Assembly (NCBI GenBank): GCA_030704615.1
Contig: CM060732.1
Location: forward strand, 53,981,053-54,045,052
Origin: Takakia lepidozioides
Lineage: Eukaryota > Streptophyta > Takakiopsida > Takakiales > Takakiaceae
Direction: 5' to 3'
DNA: 64,000 bases
A model generated the notes under the pieces. It saw only the letters and a list, made by a program, of their open reading frames with translations. It made no database searches and was not told the origin of the DNA. The position numbers and the translations under genes were made by a program. Below, one piece after another: positions 33,912 to 43,936 of this stretch; within the stretch, counting starts at the first letter, position 1, and every line of letters begins with the position of its first letter.

Positions 33912-36134
33912 ATGGCAGGGGTGAATCAGGCACAGTTGGTTGAATCAGGCACCTCCACAATGACCGCTGCCTTTGACAGAGGACCAGGAAAGGGTGTTAA
34001 TGACAGCTTTTATGACACTGGTGGCGATGTGAGGACACTATGTAAAGCTGGACGATTGAGACAGGCGCTGCACATTTTGAACCAAGGAGCGATTTTGGCA
34101 GACTCCAACACGTATGTCTGTCTTTTGCAGGAGTGCATCAGGATGAAAGGCCTAGCAGAGGGAAAGCAGGTGCATGTCCACATTACCCAAAGTGGATTCA
34201 AGCCAAACATCTTTCTACTGAATAACCTTGTCAACATGTATATCAAGTGTGGCAGTGTGGTGGATGCACACTTAGTGTTTAAGGAAATGCCCAAACGAGA
34301 TGTGTTTACGTGGACTACGATGGTAGCGGGGTATACCAAGCACGGTTGTGGTAATGAGGCTTTTGATATGTATCAGCATATGATACAAGAGGGGGTAGAA
34401 CCCAACAATGTCACATTCATTTGTGTTCTTAAGGTGTGTGGCAGCATAGGTGCCCTGGAAAAAGGCAAAGAGGTCCATGCCGATATCGTCAAAGCTGGAA
34501 TTGTGCCAGATGTCATTCTGGCGACTTCCCTTGTCGACATGTATGCCAAGTGCGGGAGTGTGAAGGATGCACGTCAATTGTTTGACAATATGGCTGAACG
34601 AAATGTGGTCTCATGGAATGTCATGATTGCAGGATATGCCCAGCATGGGTATGGTGGGGAGGCGTTGGAGATGTATGAGCAAATGATAGGGGAAGCGGTG
34701 ACACCCAGCGACATCACATTCACTTGTGTTCTCAATGCTTGTGCTAGCCTGGCAGCCCTGGAAAAGGGCAAAGCCGTCCATGCTGTCATCATGAATGCTG
34801 GAATTGCTCGGGGCATCATTGTGGAGACTGCGCTTGTCAACATGTATTCCAAATGTGGGAGTGTTAAGGATGCACGTCAAGTTTTTGACAATATGGCTGA
34901 ACACGATGTGGTCTCATGGAATGCAATGATCACAGGATACACTCAGCATGGGTCTGGTCAGGAGGCTTTTGAGATGTATACGCAAATGATACAGAAAGGG
35001 GAGGTGCCCAACAAGGTCACGTACATTTGCATTCTAAATGCATGTGCCAGCCTGGCAGCCCTGGAAGAGGGCAGACAGGTCCATGCTGACATCATCAAAG
35101 CTGGAATTGTGTCATACATGAATCTGGAGAATGCTCTTGTTAACATGTATGCCAAATGTGGGAGCATAGAGGATGCGCGTGAAGTGTTCAGCAATATGGC
35201 TCAACGAAATGTGGTCTCATGGAGTGCAATGATTGCAGGATATGCTCAGCATGGGTGTGGTGGGGAGGCTCTGCGACTATTTGAAAAAATGCAAGAGGAA
35301 GGCTTGAAGCCAGATGGTATCACCTTTATATGCGTTCTCTCTGCATGTAGCCATGTGGGCCTAGTTCATGAAGGTCTTCACTACTTCGACTCCATGAGTC
35401 GACATCATGGTGTCAGTCCTACAATGGAGCATTTTGGCTGTATAGTGGACCTTCTTGGCCGTTCAGGTCAATTGGACAAGGCAGAGGACTTCATTAATAA
35501 AATGCCAATCCAACCGGATGCTTCAGTGTTGGGCGCTTTGCTTGGTGCCTGCAGAATCCATGGCAATGTGGAGGTAGCAGAACGTGCAGCCAAATGCCTT
35601 CTCAAGTGGGATCCACAGGATGCTGCAACTTATGTGCTGCTATCGAACATCTATGCTGCTGCTGGCATGTGGGATGACACAGCAAAGGTGAGAAAAATGA
35701 TGCAGGACAGGGATGTCAGAAAGGAGCCAGGGCGGTGCTGTATTGAGGTGGACAAGCGGGTGCACACGTTTGTTGTAGAAGACAAAGTGCATCCACAAAT
35801 TGAGGAAATCCATGATGAGCTGAATAGATTGTCTCCACGGATGAAGGAGGCTGGATATGTGCCTGACACACGCTTTGTGTTGCAGGATGTCAAGGAGGAG
35901 CAAAAAGAATTTTCTCTTTGCCACCACAGTGAGAGGCTGGCCATTGGTTTTGGGCTCATTAGCATGCCCCCTTGGGTGCCTATCCGCATCATCAAGAATC
36001 TTCGGGTGTGTGGTGACTGCCACACTGCCACAAAGTTCATCTCAAAGATTGTTCCGCGGATAATTGTTGTGCGGGATGCCAACCGCTTTCACAATTTCCA
36101 AGATGGGGTTTGTTCTTGTGGGGATTACTGGTGA
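33912..36134 (+). CDS. PPR protein, PLS subfamily with E and DYW domains
   Basis: Predicted organellar RNA-editing factor: PPR repeats recognise RNA and the DYW domain deaminates cytidine. Intronless, 740 residues from ATG 33912; an in-frame TGA at 33864 excludes a longer product. PLS triplets repeat with an exact 303-bp period, seen in LVNMYIKCGSV, LVDMYAKCGSV, LVNMYSKCGSV and LVNMYAKCGSI at residues 106, 207, 308 and 409. The E region and a PG-box-like stretch (KEPGRCCIEVDKRVHTFVVE) follow. Within DYW, the zinc ligand and catalytic pattern HxE is H672/E674 and CxxCH is C700/C703. The end HNFQDGVCSCGDYW is complete. The usual Trp of the PG box is Cys here. No clear transit peptide is visible, so the target organelle is uncertain. 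It starts 86 bp after the OSB stop. Confidence 0.93.
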   Translation: MAGVNQAQLVESGTSTMTAAFDRGPGKGVNDSFYDTGGDVRTLCKAGRLRQALHILNQGAILADSNTYVCLLQECIRMKGLAEGKQVHVHITQSGFKPNIFLLNNLVNMYIKCGSVVDAHLVFKEMPKRDVFTWTTMVAGYTKHGCGNEAFDMYQHMIQEGVEPNNVTFICVLKVCGSIGALEKGKEVHADIVKAGIVPDVILATSLVDMYAKCGSVKDARQLFDNMAERNVVSWNVMIAGYAQHGYGGEALEMYEQMIGEAVTPSDITFTCVLNACASLAALEKGKAVHAVIMNAGIARGIIVETALVNMYSKCGSVKDARQVFDNMAEHDVVSWNAMITGYTQHGSGQEAFEMYTQMIQKGEVPNKVTYICILNACASLAALEEGRQVHADIIKAGIVSYMNLENALVNMYAKCGSIEDAREVFSNMAQRNVVSWSAMIAGYAQHGCGGEALRLFEKMQEEGLKPDGITFICVLSACSHVGLVHEGLHYFDSMSRHHGVSPTMEHFGCIVDLLGRSGQLDKAEDFINKMPIQPDASVLGALLGACRIHGNVEVAERAAKCLLKWDPQDAATYVLLSNIYAAAGMWDDTAKVRKMMQDRDVRKEPGRCCIEVDKRVHTFVVEDKVHPQIEEIHDELNRLSPRMKEAGYVPDTRFVLQDVKEEQKEFSLCHHSERLAIGFGLISMPPWVPIRIIKNLRVCGDCHTATKFISKIVPRIIVVRDANRFHNFQDGVCSCGDYW

Positions 36135-37079
36135 AACTATCAATATAAAGTACATCGCTGAATTGTGGGGGCCAACAGGTGATAACTTAAATATCTTTGC
36201 AAGCAGAGAGTAAAGTTGGAAGGAACAATGTGTCATTGAATGCACCTCACTGCCCTTTCTGTGAGCCCACTTATAGTGGTAATCATCACCAGCAGAACTG
36301 AAGTCAGGTAGAATCTTGTTGCAGGCAACATCAGGCATGCCTCTCCCAAACTTGTGGTGGTTGTCAATTTTGAGAACACGGTTGAATGGAGCCCAAAAGG
36401 TTAAGGAAAGATTAGGTACTTGGATCAGTGATTTGCTTAAAGTGACAGGGTGATAGCTATTCCACCTACTCCATCTATTCCTTGTGCGTGTTCGAACTGA
36501 AACATTGACTCTCAACAGGCCTAGGCACTGCTTGCTCTCTAATAAAATTCCATGCAGACAACAGCTACCAAATAAGACTATGTGTGGGGATATGCACAAT
36601 GATTGAAGGCAGGACTGTGACCACAGCGTGTGCTATGGGAAGCTTGTCTAGTGAGAATCTGGGCTTGCAATGGCATGCATGGTGTACATAAGAAACTGGT
36701 ATGGTTTGATGAATTTGTCACTTTCTCTAGCAACGCAGCCCATAGTCAAACTATTAATCTGACCTTAAGTGATCAGAAGGTGGTGAGGACGGTGTGCATT
36801 TGCAACTCGGCCCACCTTGTTGTCAATGTCCATTAACTTGAGTTCAGTCCAGAAAACTTCATGTGTCTAGATGTTTTACCCTAGGCGACAGACTTCATTA
36901 CCTGTAATTTTTTCGGATCCATACCGTTATATACGGCCGATGGTATTATAACCCATGCATGGTAACCTAGGTGGTGGCTACATCCTGGCCGTTCAGGGTA
37001 ACGACGGTTTATTGATAGTCCTTGCTGCTGGCCATTCATGCCGGGCCATGTGGCAGGATGGCTAACCCCTGGTGTATCT
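36135..37079. other. 3' flank of the PPR gene, intergenic
   Basis: The PPR 3' untranslated region presumably starts here. A 185-residue minus-strand open frame overlaps the PPR 3' end but shows no domain and is treated as a shadow. Nothing else is supported. Confidence 0.4.
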
Positions 37080-37173
37080 CTCCGTTTACTAATGTGTCGG
37101 TTGTAAAAGCATTAATCCTGAACGGGATACATGAGTAAACAGAATCTGATATCACTCCGTTTACTAATGTGTC
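37080..37173 (-). mobile_element. 56-bp retroposed insertion with perfect 19-bp TSD
   Basis: CTCCGTTTACTAATGTGTC occurs at 37080-37098 and again, identically, at 37155-37173. Between them lie 56 bp (37099-37154). On the minus strand this ends CAGGATTAATGCTTTTACAA-CC and reappears on the plus strand at 39866-39902 (36 of 37 bp identical, counting the shared C at 37098). A long perfect direct repeat around a truncated repeat end is the signature of target-primed reverse transcription. Confidence 0.7.
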
Positions 37174-37689
37174 TCTCTCTTGCTCTCTAACAAAAGAGAG
37201 GCTGGGTTGTGGGAGGTGCATGGCGTCGACGGTGCTGGAATTCTTGCGGTATGGGGCACCTGCAAGCCCCATACAAGCGCTGGATGCCTCAATAACGTCT
37301 CCCTTTCTGCCATCTCTTGCGCTCTCAGCAACTGAATCCTCAGCTCTGTTAACTCCGCTGTTGTCGTCCCTGGTGGCACTCTCAGACCCCGAGAGCCTTT
37401 GCGTATGCATCGTTGGACTATGGAGAGATATGTCGATTTGCTTAAGAGGCAGAAAAGTCTGGAGAAGTCCCTGGAATCTCTCGTGTCGAGGAGGATGACG
37501 AGGGAACTTGAAGGAAGATGAGAGTGGGGAGCTGGATGAGTGTGATGCCTTTCAACAGGGTGATGAGGTAATTATGATTTCTCTTTCCTAATTCTGTGTA
37601 CGTCACGTAAAGAGAACACGTGTGTATGTGCGACCTGTAGTGTGTGTATGTACGTTTATTTTTTCCATGAATTTATTGAGCAGTAATAT
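37174..37689. other. Unassigned low-copy region
   Basis: A plus-strand frame at about 37405-37520 reads MERYVDLLKRQKSLEKSLES, then a basic stretch, and stops. It looks like a short coiled coil, possibly part of a retroelement gag or a captured exon. The opposite strand has a 124-residue frame without recognisable domains. Neither is supported as a gene. Confidence 0.3.
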
Positions 37690-38030
37690 ATCCAATCATT
37701 GTTCCAGGAAAGCCCACTTTGCTTTTTTCACGAATTTCCAGCGACCAAAATACTTGAAATTCTGTGTTGGTAGCCTGTGCCGTTGGCCCAAGTGTCCAAT
37801 GTCATCTAAGTCCAAGTGCATCCCCTATGTAGAGGCCCATGTGTGAGAAAACCAATTTAATTTTTCCATGAATTTATTGAGTAGGAATCTCCTATCGAGG
37901 CTTCATATGTTGATATATCCAATCACAGTCCCAGGAAAGCACATTTGACGACCAAAAGTACTTGAAATTCCATATCTCCCACAGTGTAGGTCCAAAAATC
38001 ATGAGACTAAGTCGGTGCACCGCCTTGGAT
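37690..38030. repeat. Second copy of the 4900-6060 dispersed repeat
   Basis: Shares GTAGCCTGTGCCGTTGGCCC, CAAGTGTCCAATGTCATCTA, TTTCCAGCGACCAAAA and TCATGAGACTAAGTCGGTGC with 4900-6060 (same order, shorter). It ends abruptly at about 38030, where the integrase fragment begins, so the junction may be an insertion point. Confidence 0.65.
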
Positions 38031-38774
38031 CTCTTATCAGCTACAATCCCTACCCGTTACTCATGCTTTTGCTCGTGTGGGGATTGACTTGGTAGGACCT
38101 CTTGCTCTCACGTCATCAAAGGGTCATAGTTACCTTTGTGTTGCCACTGATTACTTGACAAAGTCGGTAGAACTCCGTCTTTTGCATACCAAGAGTAGTG
38201 ATGCTGTGGCTCAATTCTTCTTTGATGAGATCATCCTCTGTCACGGGTGTCTTAGGGAGATCCTCACGGACCAAGGCAAGGAGTTCTGTAAACAGCTATT
38301 CACGATGATATGCTTCAATTTTGGTGTGAAGCACGTGACTACAGCTCCTAATTATCATTCTCAGACCAATGGCCTCCGGGTGCGTTTTAACCAAACTCTT
38401 TGTCGAATGTTGAAATGGTGTAGTCACCAGGGAGTGGGATTTTTTTTTTGCCCCATCTACTCTTTGTTTGTCGCATCGCTATGCATAGTAGCACCAAGAA
38501 GACGCCCTTTGAATTGCTATATGGCCGCTCTTGTTTGTCCCGCTACATTCTTCCCCGTTGATCTCCACTGTTTCCGACCCTATTGATTTGTATACATGCT
38601 CGCCACGTGGTGTCTATCCAAGATGCTAAGGAAAATATTGGTAGAGCTCAGCTTACATAGACCCGCAACTTTAACAAATGTGTAAAGAATTCTAACCTGT
38701 TTCAGATGGGACAGATGATGGGGGGAGAGTGACTGAGCAGCTGCTCCTCCGCTTGTAACATGGTAAGCATGCAC
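38031..38774 (+). pseudogene. Ty3/gypsy integrase fragment, catalytic residue lost
   Basis: The plus-strand frame 38077-38586 carries a retroviral-type integrase core: GIDLVGPL with the first Asp, ILTDQGKEF with the second Asp, then NYHSQTNGL and RFNQTLCRMLKW. The usual catalytic Glu just before RFNQTL is replaced (GLRVRFNQTL), so the third member of the D-D-E triad is missing. Frameshifts and stops follow downstream. A purine-rich tract CCAAGGGGGGGC at about 39251-39262 could be the element's polypurine tract, but I see no convincing LTR after it. Confidence 0.75.
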
Positions 38775-39359
38775 GCAAATCCAAGCTCAAGATTGACAGT
38801 CCCTACTTGATGTTAAGCGAGCGGTGGTCGGCGTGCTCTACTTTTATCACATAGGGCCAATGTCAAGGTGCATGACGATCTTGTCCATCTCACTGATCTC
38901 GTTCATTCCGAGCTGGTGTTTGATTTAACTTGCATCAACGTGGAGGGGCGCACTCTGGGTGAATTTTAGCAGTTCTGATTGGTTTTATTCATACTCCGCA
39001 TTTCCAGCTTTGTTTTTGGATATTAATGTTTAGCCTTCTGATTTCTCTGATCTCTTTGGGTGCCTCCTTAGTATCTGATGAACACCATCTGTACTCCATA
39101 TCAAGGTTTTCCTGTCCAAGGGTTTTGCCCTCGGCCCTACATGAAGGTGCCAGGATTTTCCTTGGTAGGTTTTTCATATCCTGTAGTAGAGGATGTTCAT
39201 CAAGTGGACTTGTTTTTACGCTCTATTTTTACTTTACTGAGCTCGAGTTTCCAAGGGGGGGCTAGTCTTAAAAGATGATGTGGCGGTTTAGGATCTCCAT
39301 GCCTCATTATCAGTTTTGGGCTGGAGGGAAAGTCTCATCCTCTCCGCGGTGGACTAGGT

Positions 39360-39600
39360 AGCATTGGAGAGGAGTCTTGCTACCGGATGTAGCATGGAGC
39401 CAGGACCTACCAAGCCGCGTTAGCGGCGAGGTGTCATGGCGACGTGCTATATCCGATAGCAGGGGCTCCTCTCGAGCGCTACCGGACATAACCAGTTTTT
39501 AGGGCAGCGAGCCAGTCAGTTTACCTTGTACTTGCCTACCACCACCGGATATAGCAGGGAGCCAGGACCTACCGAGCCATTAAAATCTAGTAGGTCGTAA
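39360..39600. repeat. Short tandem duplication
   Basis: TAGCATGGAGCCAGGACCTA (about 39389) is repeated as TAGCAGGGAGCCAGGACCTA (about 39551), each preceded by ACCGGAT. The segments between them share GCGAG and AGTCAG-like words only. Together with 38775-39359 and 39601-40042 this stretch contains no supported gene. Confidence 0.5.
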
Positions 39601-39865
39601 AATACCACATATAGCACCCCTCCTCAAATCCAGTAGAAACACGCCACGTCAGCGAGTCTGCTCTAAAAATCGGTTATGTCACAGAAATCTGGGGGAGTAG
39701 ATGGGAATAGCAGGCTTGGCCACGAAGAAGGGGATCAAACACGAAGAGGAGTTAGCTGTCGCTAAACAGAGTTCATACATTTGACATATCGAACATCATG
39801 TAGACACCAAGTATATCAAAAACCCACATCCGTCCAAAGACCCCTGTGACTTATACAGCATTTAG

Positions 39866-39902
39866 TCATGTATTCCGTTCAGGATTAATGCTTTTACAAC
39901 CG
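39866..39902 (+). repeat. Retroelement 3'-end fragment matching 37098-37134
   Basis: Reverse complement of 37098-37134 at 36 of 37 positions (GTTCAGGATTAATGCTTTTA core). It lies 141 bp upstream of the UCH37-type start codon. No flanking duplication is obvious here. Confidence 0.65.
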
Positions 39903-40042
39903 TCGTCCCATAGGACTAATAACCAACAAGAAGCGCTGAAACATGGATGAACAATGGATGAAGTAGCTTGAGGCCGAACCGCAGCTTGACTCTGCAGGGA
40001 AGCTTTTGCAAGACAACGGAGGGAGGGTGAGAAGTGGCCGCG

Positions 40043-42227
40043 ATGTCATGGTGTACAATCGAGTCGGATCCCGGTACTCTCTTCAATCTAATTCCTTGCT
40101 GCTGCTCTGTGACGGACATGTTTCCAACAGAATAAACACTTGTAGACTGCATATTTTTTGGGTTAGGGTTAGGTGTAGGGTGGGGGCAGAAACCAAGCCA
40201 GTTTAACCCTCCCATATTTTTGTATGACAATTGCCACTTGATGCATACTGATTTGATTTGCACCTCTGAAGACTAGATGGGATCTCATTGTGCAGTAACA
40301 ATTCTGTGGGAAACTTAGTCTGATGATAACTACATGTTGGCATCGTTCACAGGGGTGTTCACAGAACTTATCCAGCAAATGCAAGTCAAAGGAGTTCAGG
40401 TATGACTCTTTAGCTGTGTAATGTGGAACAGTCTTGCATTCTCAGCTGTTATATGATGAGTATCTCTAGTTTTCTTGAAAGTCTTGACTGTCTCACATCA
40501 CACCCTGTACGGTTCAAGTACTTTTTTTTGCATGTCATCATCTCTCTCATCTTCTGACCTATCTTCTGGATCAGGGCGACTATAGGCCCTTCATGTGAGA
40601 TTGCGTGTTTGGTGCAGGTAGAAGAGCTCTACAGTTTAGACCTTGAATCTCTGGGGTTGCTGAGGTGAGGCCTCTCTCACACACACAGCAATAATTGACA
40701 TCTCCTGCTACTTCATCAGAGTTTTATCCAGGAGTGCTCTCTCTCTTCTCAAGTTGCTTTCCAGCTTGAAAGATTTTTTTTCATTTAGAATTGTTGTTGT
40801 TAACCCTGTCTGGGATGGGGTGAAATAGACTAGTGCCAGTCACCTCTTGCATTTGTCTAGTCTGTACTGTGGGTGGTGGGTCATCAATGTGAGTATGGAA
40901 TCTCAATGGGTTCATGCTTTGTTGCAACCTTCGTCAAGTCATCAGGAGGTCAGGATCTCTATAGCTTGCTATGGAGTCGCCTCAAATGGACCAAGCTGAA
41001 AATAAGCTTTTTCATGTGGAAACTTGCCGGGGTGCTCTTGAGCCTATGCTATTGCCTTGTTGTCCTCGCAGGCCTGTGTATGGCTTGATATTTCTCTTCA
41101 AGTGGCGGCCTGGTGAGAAGGATACACGCCCTGTGTTGAGGGAAGCCAACCCCAATTTGTTTTTTGCTAGCCAGGTTTGCAACCTTCCCATGAATGCTCA
41201 TATTGGATACATGTCCATCATCTGTCGAACCATTTCAGGAGTACAGTTTTTGCCATATCTGTAGCCTTGCTGGCCATTTACCATCTGTGATAGAAGCTCT
41301 GGGTTGATTGGCTTTGTGGTGCTGGAACTGCAATAGCTTTCTCGTAGTCAATGACTTGCCATTTGGAAGATTGAGAGCTTAATTTCTTAAAATTGATGGT
41401 GGTTGTATTGGCAGGTCATCAACAATGCCTGTGCCACACAGGCGATTCTCTCCATCCTTATGAACCGGCCAGAAATTGAGGTCGGCCCAGAGCTCACAAT
41501 GCTAAAGGAGTTCAGCAAAGGGTTTCCTCCTGAGCTGAAAGGGCTAGCAATCAACAACAGCGAAGCAATTCGCACAGCTCACAACAGCTTTGCTAGGCCT
41601 GAGCCTTTTGTGGCTGAGGAGCAGAAAGTGGCAGACAAGGACGATGATGTCTACCATTTTATCAGCTATCTCCCAGTGGATGGAGTACTTTATGAGCTTG
41701 ATGGGCTCAAGGAAGGACCGATCAGCTTGGGTGAATGTGGGGCTGGTGGGCCTGATTCCATGGACTGGCTTCAGCTGGTGCAACCAGTAATCCAAGAGAG
41801 AATAGAGAAGTATTCAAAGAGTGAGATCAGATTCAATCTCATGGCAGTTATTAAGAATAGGAAGGATATCTACAATGTGGAGATGGCAGAACTGGAGAGC
41901 AGAAGGACCCAGATATGGGATCAGTTGGAGGCTGCACAGGCCAAGGGTGAGGATGGCATGGATATTGATTCAGCGGGTGGGAAAGAGGAGGGTGACCCTC
42001 CCGCAATGTCCATCCAGACGCTACGAAATAATCTAGCTGATGTGGAGTCAGAGATTGCAAAAGTGGGTGACAAGATTGCAATGGAGGACGAGAAGTTCAG
42101 GAAGTGGAAAACTGAGAACATCCGACGGAAGCATAACTACATCCCCTTTCTGTTCAATTTTCTGAAAATCCTTGCTGAGAAGAAACAGCTGAAGCCCCTT
42201 ATTGAAAAAGCACGTCAGAAGACTTGA
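40043..42227 (+). CDS. Ubiquitin C-terminal hydrolase, UCH37/UCHL5 type
   Basis: Cysteine protease that trims ubiquitin chains, in other eukaryotes on the 26S proteasome and the INO80 complex. Five exons: 40043-40073, 40353-40399, 40618-40664, 41072-41174, 41415-42227. They total 1041 nt, or 346 residues (family about 330). The start [17 protein letters not shown] matches the family N-terminus, which fixed the 31-nt first exon. The active site is complete: oxyanion Gln76 (FFASQ), nucleophile Cys82 (NNACATQA), His157 ([13 protein letters not shown]) and Asp172 ([10 protein letters not shown]). The crossover-loop sequence FARPEPF is present. The C-terminal ULD/KEKE-type tail is present ([20 protein letters not shown]), the region that binds the proteasome receptor or INO80 in homologues. 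An acidic loop containing [11 protein letters not shown] precedes it. No defect is seen. Confidence 0.95.
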
Positions 42228-42235
42228 CATGATTT

Positions 42236-42460
42236 ATGAAGTATCACGTCCATGACCCTGCCAACTCTTGCAAGGTTGGTGACGTTGTCACTGTAGCCAA
42301 GTGTGCACCTGTGAGTAAGAGTAAGACTTTTGTTGTTGTGGACATCAAAGCAGGTCGCAAGCCTGGTACAAGGCTACCGGCACCTACATTGCCTCCCTTG
42401 GAATCGTTCCTAAAAGCCATAAAAACCCCAAACACTACTAGCTCTTTAAATAAGAAGTAA
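42236..42460 (+). pseudogene. Ribosomal protein uS17-like C-terminal fragment
   Basis: The frame from 42236 reads [20 protein letters not shown] then [16 protein letters not shown]. This matches the bacterial and organellar uS17 segment in which HDxxNxCxxGDxV and RPxSKxK are conserved. The N-terminal half of uS17 (about 40 residues) is absent, and I could not find it nearby. The fragment starts 8 bp after the UCH37-type stop, in a different frame. It may be a truncated retrocopy, or a last exon (an AG lies at 42239-42240, immediately before TATCACGTCC) of a gene whose first exons I cannot see. Confidence 0.5.
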
Positions 42461-43936
42461 AATATGAAATCTAAGAGTGAATCTATCTTATTGACTATTA
42501 GGATTGAATCGATCTAAGTAACATTACAGATACTAGCCTTCCATGCACGTCATTGTGATGAGGTTATATTTGGGAGTATCTAGAGAGATGACGCATAGCT
42601 TAGCATAAGTCAACAATCCACACATCTGGTTCGAAATTCCTAAATGGCTGAGCAAATTCAGTCAAAATTCCATAGGAATGATGCTAGCCACCTTCTTCTA
42701 GAACTTTTGGACAAGATTTTGGTATACCTTTGTAGTGATCTGGAGGAGGGTCCCGTGCCATAGGTCCCAGGCTTTCTCTCGGAGTAATTGAGTCATTGAT
42801 AACCTTTGGGTCTACCGGAATATTTGCCTCGTGACATGACTGGGTATACCTGTGACATGCGTGACGGTTTAATTCCGTCTGGCCCGCTTTCGACGCTGCG
42901 TAGGCGGCGATCACGATTACTGCAGGTACAACTGCTTCGATCGAAGTAGCTTCACCAAGATTACCTATGCAACCAACTACGTAACGTAATATGAGATGGA
43001 TCAACCAGACGTCCAAAAAGCTAAAGGAGGGTACCTTCGAATTAAAAACCTCCAGACGCATCCTAATACTATAACCCGGTAAGGCAGAAAAGCGGCCCCT
43101 AACCATTGCGAATCCTGGTCCTGGAGACAAAGTGGTGCAGGGGGCCACCGGTTTTGGGGAATAACTGAAAAAGCTGCACTTTCTAAACTTTGCCACCTTT
43201 TTTATTGTGGGAAACAATGGATGTGTTATATGGAAAACGAGACAGTCTCGGGGATGTCCATCAAGTCAAGGTCCTCAACATTTTTCGGTTGAATCCATCC
43301 ATGGGGATGTGGGTTTCCCTTACAGGACCTTTCGTTTCCAATGTGCTACCCCTCTGAAGATGGGTTGGCCAGCCTGGTTACCCAGCCTGGTCAACAACGC
43401 TGCCCAAGATTAGGGCAGCAAGAAAGGAACATCCAAAGCCAATCTGCAGCTATGTTACAAATTTGGCTACAAGAACAACTAACCAATGGGCCAAGTGTCA
43501 TTGGAAAGCCCTTCAATCCATTGAGCAAGAATCCAGGAAGATTAAGGGGGATGAAGAAAAAACCCTGTTCAGATTGCTTAGGCCTTTACGGTCAAGCTTG
43601 AAATGCACCTACTTCATATTCAAAGCACACCTAATTGCAAATATTTACTGACAGCCCTTGGCTGCATATTTAATTGGGACCGATGTTAATCGAGGAAATT
43701 ACAGTGCTTGTCTTGCAGATCCAAGATCTGTAATTTGGTCTGTAAGACAGTGCTCATATGATGTCCCATTCGGCCTATTTATCTATAAGTTTATTACCCC
43801 ATTTGGACAAAAAAGCACTCTAGCAAGGGCTATGGCCACTAATTCGACCCACAAGAAATCGACACAACAAAAATCCCACTGTAAACACCACTTCCAAGTG
43901 CTATCTAAATAAGTTCCTGGACAGTATAGACAATGC
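42461..43936. other. Intergenic, with one unexplained minus-strand ORF
   Basis: A 177-residue minus-strand frame spans 42684-43217. It includes a hydrophobic stretch, SIEAVVPAVIVIAAYAAS, and a Pro- and Asp-rich C-terminus, but I do not recognise it. Plus-strand frames at 43207-43651 look random. No confident gene. Confidence 0.3.

Noticed and set aside
36042-36599. 185-residue minus-strand ORF
   Set aside because: Its end overlaps the conserved 3' end of the PPR-DYW gene on the other strand, and it shows no domain.
37098-39902. 37-bp near-perfect inverted repeat 2.7 kb apart, read as terminal inverted repeats of a DNA transposon
   Set aside because: The left copy is inside a 56-bp insertion with its own perfect 19-bp target duplication, so the pair is better explained as two retroposed 3' ends in opposite orientation; no matching TSD surrounds the 2.7-kb unit.
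40155-40180. GGGTTAGGGTTAGG, a telomere-like motif in intron 1 of the UCH37-type gene
   Set aside because: Only two units; the usual plant telomere repeat is TTTAGGG, and the surrounding sequence is not an interstitial array.
42780-42960. Weak resemblance of the hydrophobic segment to the complex I subunit NDUFA1
   Set aside because: The key downstream residues appear only in another frame, and the spacing does not fit.
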